Positions 61,603-64,000 of a DNA stretch of 64,000 nt are shown here, one piece after another. The notes below the pieces were generated by a model. That model saw only the letters and a program-made list of their open reading frames with translations. It had not been told where the DNA came from and did no database searches. Every line of letters begins with the position of its first letter. Position 1 is the first letter of the stretch. The stretch is from Streptomyces sp. NBC_01306 (lineage in GTDB: Bacteria > Actinomycetota > Actinomycetes > Streptomycetales > Streptomycetaceae): positions 6,434,501 to 6,498,500 of the forward strand of contig NZ_JAPEPC010000001.1 in assembly GCF_026340465.1 (NCBI RefSeq), read 5' to 3'. A program made the position numbers and the translations under genes.

Positions 61603-62535
61603 TCAGATCCCGGCCGCGCGCGCTGCCGCGTACACCTCGGCGGCCACGTCGGTCAGTTCGTGCGCGTCACGCATCGTGCTCTGGAGGTCGAGCAGGAACT
61701 CGGTGGCCACCCCGGTCTCCGCATGAGCCGCCAGATCCTCGACGATCTGCGCGGTGCTGCCCTGGAACGGCTTGCGGTCCCCGCCCTCGTACGGCTTCAC
61801 GCTGTGGGTCGCGTTGACCCGGACCGTCACGGTCAGCGGGCGCTCGCGGCCCCGTTCGCCCGCCAGGTCCTGGATCTTCCGCCACTCCTCGGCCAGGGCG
61901 CCGGGCCCCAGGGCGACCGGAATCCAGCCGTCCGCCCGGTCGACCAGCCGCCGGAGCGCACGCGGGCCGCCCGCCGGCAGCCGGACCGGGATCGGGCGGG
62001 CCGGCTTGGGGCCGACCACGGCGGGCGCGATCGTGGTGAACTCCCCTTCGTACGCCACCGGATCGGGACCCCACACCGCTGCGAAGACATCGAGCAGTTC
62101 GTCCAGGAGCGCGCCCCGCTTCGCGAAGGGGGCCACGGCCGCCGCCGCGTACTCGTCGTGGGACCAGCCCGTCCCGATCCCGGCCACGACCCGGCCGCCG
62201 CTCGCCGCGTCGAGCGAGGCGAGGGAGCGGGCCAGCTGGAAGGGCACATGCAGCGGCGCCACCAGCACACTGGTGCCCAGCTCCGCCCGGCCGGTCGCCG
62301 CGGCGGCCAGGGTCAGGGTCACCAGGGGATCGGCCACCGAGCGGTACTGCTCGGGCCAGGGCAGCCCCGGGACGCCGTACAGCCCCTGGGTCGCGGGCTC
62401 CGGGAAGAGGATCCGCTCGAAGACCCACAGCGACTCGAAACCGGTCTCCTCGGCCGCACGCGCCACCGCCGGGACGTCACGACCGATGGCGTACTGCTTC
62501 ATCTGAGGAAGGCCGAGACCGAGCCGGACCGCCAT
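61603..62535 (-). CDS. LLM-class (luciferase-like) F420-dependent oxidoreductase
   Basis: A 310-residue bacterial-luciferase-fold oxidoreductase. RLGLGLPQMKQYAIGRDV begins the barrel, FESLWVFERILFPEP and ELGTSVLVAPLHVPFQLAR follow, and GGRVVAGIGTGWSHDEY is the cofactor-binding segment typical of F420-dependent members. RPIPVRLPAGGPRALRRLV is the second substrate-side motif. AAGGAG lies before the ATG. Substrate is unknown. It is convergent with davB and could be unrelated to lysine breakdown. Confidence 0.88.
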   Translation of the reverse strand: MAVRLGLGLPQMKQYAIGRDVPAVARAAEETGFESLWVFERILFPEPATQGLYGVPGLPWPEQYRSVADPLVTLTLAAAATGRAELGTSVLVAPLHVPFQLARSLASLDAASGGRVVAGIGTGWSHDEYAAAAVAPFAKRGALLDELLDVFAAVWGPDPVAYEGEFTTIAPAVVGPKPARPIPVRLPAGGPRALRRLVDRADGWIPVALGPGALAEEWRKIQDLAGERGRERPLTVTVRVNATHSVKPYEGGDRKPFQGSTAQIVEDLAAHAETGVATEFLLDLQSTMRDAHELTDVAAEVYAAARAAGI

Positions 62536-62576
62536 GGTGAACTCCTTCGTCGGGAGAGCCTGCGCTGCCGGGCGGG

Positions 62577-63281
62577 TCAGCGCAGGGGGGTGAGCAGATA
62601 CCGGCCGACCAGGCCGGCACTCGCGTCCATCCCCTCTCTGAACTCCTCGGCCAGCACCGGTTGTTCCCGCAGGCTCCAGAGAATCCGGGCGGCCGACCAG
62701 GCGGCGTCGCGGGCCCGCTCCAGACTCCACGAGCCGATGAGATGGGTGAGCGGGTCGATGATCTCCAGGAGGTCAGGACCCGGCATCAGCTCCTCGCGGA
62801 TCCGCTCCTCCAGCCGTTCGAGTAGCTGGCCCACCCGGTGGAAGTCCCCTTCGAGCGCGGCGGGTTCGCAGCCGAGGAGACGGCAGGCGTCGATGACCGC
62901 GAGCGCCAGATCGTGGCCGATGTGCGCGTTGATGCCCGCGAGCGCGAACTGCAGCGGCCGTACGCCGGGATGGTGGCGGTACTGGAAGAGCGGCCGCCAG
63001 CAGGCGGGCGGCCGGTGCCCGTCGGCCACCGCTCCGACCGCGGCCAGATAGCGCTCCGCGAACACCACGTCGAGCGTCGTGGCGCGGCGCGGATCGGGGA
63101 ACTGCCGTCCCTCGATGCGCTGTCCGACCTCTTCGGTGACCGTCAGATAGATGTTGTTGAAGACCGCCACCCCGTCCGCGGCCGGCCACGACGAGCGCAG
63201 GGCCCGCATCCTGGCCACCACACCGTCGACCGAACGCCGCTCGGGGACGGTCCGGGCCGCGCGCTGTTCCGTCTGTGTCAT
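62577..63281 (-). CDS. DUF5995 family protein
   Basis: A 234-residue mostly helical protein. VVARMRALRSSWPAADGVAVF leads to NNIYLTVTEEVGQRIEG, then LDVVFAERYLAAVGA, and FALAGINAHIGHDLALAVID, whose NAHIxHDL motif is the DUF5995 hallmark. No signal peptide or membrane segment is seen. It lies 41 bases upstream of the oxidoreductase gene on the same strand, so the two may be cotranscribed. Function is not known to me. Confidence 0.85.
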   Translation of the reverse strand: MTQTEQRAARTVPERRSVDGVVARMRALRSSWPAADGVAVFNNIYLTVTEEVGQRIEGRQFPDPRRATTLDVVFAERYLAAVGAVADGHRPPACWRPLFQYRHHPGVRPLQFALAGINAHIGHDLALAVIDACRLLGCEPAALEGDFHRVGQLLERLEERIREELMPGPDLLEIIDPLTHLIGSWSLERARDAAWSAARILWSLREQPVLAEEFREGMDASAGLVGRYLLTPLR

Positions 63282-63375
63282 GGGGGCAGCCTGGCAGCAG
63301 CGGGCCGCCGGACGGCGGCATCACGCCCGTACTTCCTCAGAACGGGCGAAGCCGGAAAGGCTCCAGCGAAAGGCC

Positions 63376-64000
63376 TCAGGCGTCGCTGCCCGGCTCCGGC
63401 TCCGCGCCGCCCTCCGGCTTCTCGTACGAGGAGGTGCCCGAATCCAGCAGCGGCGTCTGCGACTTGAGGTGCGGCGGTGCCATGGCCCGCAGCGCGTGGT
63501 AGCCGGTGATGACCACGATCGTGCCGAGCGCGATCCCGCTGAGCTGGAAGTTGTCCGTGATCTTCAGTGAGACACCGCCGACACCGATGATGATGCCCGC
63601 GGCCGCCGGTACGAGATTCAGCGGATTGCGCAGATCCACCTTGCCGTTGATCCAGATCTGCGCGCCGAGCAGGCCGATCATGCCGTAGAGGATCACGGTG
63701 ATCCCGCCGAGCACGCCGCCCGGGATGGCGGCCACCACGGCACCGAACTTGGGGCAGAGGCCGAAGAGCAGGGCGAAGCAGGCGGCCGCCCAGTACGCGG
63801 CGGTGGAGTACACGCGGGTCGCGGCCATCACGCCGATGTTCTCGGAGTACGTGGTGTTGGGAGGACCGCCCAGACCGGTGGAGAGCATGGAGGCGACACC
63901 GTCGGCGGCGATGGCGGTGCCCAGCTTGTCGTCCAGGTTCGAGCCGGTCATCTCGCCCACGGCCTTGACGTGCCCGGCGTTCTCGGCGATCAGCGCGATG
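63376..64000 (-). CDS. Uracil/xanthine permease (NCS2), C-terminal part
   Basis: The last 207 codons of a nucleobase:cation symporter-2 permease; the start lies beyond the window. The fragment begins IALIAENAGHVKAVGEMTGSN, which contains the conserved substrate-binding Glu/Asn motif of UraA. GLGGPPNTTYSENIGVMAATR is the second signature. At least four membrane segments follow, and the tail is acidic and soluble (GGAEPEPGSDA). It would import uracil, xanthine or a related base; pyr and guaB1 in the same window are unlinked salvage partners. Confidence 0.93.
   Translation of the reverse strand, partial: IALIAENAGHVKAVGEMTGSNLDDKLGTAIAADGVASMLSTGLGGPPNTTYSENIGVMAATRVYSTAAYWAAACFALLFGLCPKFGAVVAAIPGGVLGGITVILYGMIGLLGAQIWINGKVDLRNPLNLVPAAAGIIIGVGGVSLKITDNFQLSGIALGTIVVITGYHALRAMAPPHLKSQTPLLDSGTSSYEKPEGGAEPEPGSDA

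Overview
This is a contiguous piece of a Streptomyces-type actinomycete chromosome. The evidence is very high GC with strong G/C third-codon bias, frequent GTG and TTG starts, ATGA/GTGA stop-start overlaps, and a gene order that follows the S. coelicolor SCO1501-to-SCO1454 core region as I remember it: alaS, ruvX, mltG, aro genes, efp, nusB, bldD, pyr operon, sIHF, gmk, rpoZ, coaBC, metK, priA, fmt, rsmB, rpe, guaB1, davB. I see no rRNA, tRNA or CRISPR array and no polyketide or peptide synthetase genes. The first gene (alaS) and the last (a uracil/xanthine permease) are cut by the window edges.

Region by region. 1-8 kb: the end of alaS, ruvX, mltG, then shikimate-pathway genes aroE and aroC-aroK-aroB-aroQ, the last four joined by 4-base overlaps. 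8-13.4 kb: a P-loop ATPase, an M24-peptidase-like protein with eroded metal ligands, efp-nusB, a PLP enzyme, and the developmental regulator bldD on the minus strand. 13.5-23.7 kb: the pyrimidine operon pyrR-pyrB-pyrC-(membrane protein)-carA-carB-pyrD-pyrF, preceded by what looks like a PyrR-binding RNA next to the pyrR Shine-Dalgarno. 24-28.1 kb: sIHF, gmk, rpoZ, coaBC and metK, with several clear hairpin terminators.

28.2-36.6 kb is accessory. It starts with a truncated gene, recombinase-associated debris and an acetyltransferase. A 5-oxoproline module follows: pxpA-pxpB-pxpC facing away from a GntR regulator, then DUF969, DUF979 and DUF2891 genes. Matching TTGTT-N-AACAA palindromes sit at both promoter regions. 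36.6-42.4 kb returns to core genes: an ATPase-motif-less PriA, a small HTH-like protein, fmt and rsmB. 42.5-48.7 kb is a second accessory island: a diaminopimelate-decarboxylase family gene divergent from a PucR regulator, and a translationally coupled polyamine/amino-acid permease and penicillin-binding-type serine hydrolase with codon use unlike the core.

49-64 kb: rpe, a SorC-type sugar-responsive regulator, a photolyase/NAD(P)-binding/FAD-oxidoreductase group typical of light-response loci, GuaB1 GMP reductase, a SigB/SigF-group sigma factor with its own GGGTAA promoter and a convergent RsbW-like ATPase, the lysine-catabolic pair davA-davB, a luciferase-like F420-type oxidoreductase, a DUF5995 protein and the permease fragment. 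Nucleotide, aromatic amino acid, lysine and 5-oxoproline metabolism dominate the window, interleaved with developmental (bldD, sIHF) and stress (sigma factor) control genes.
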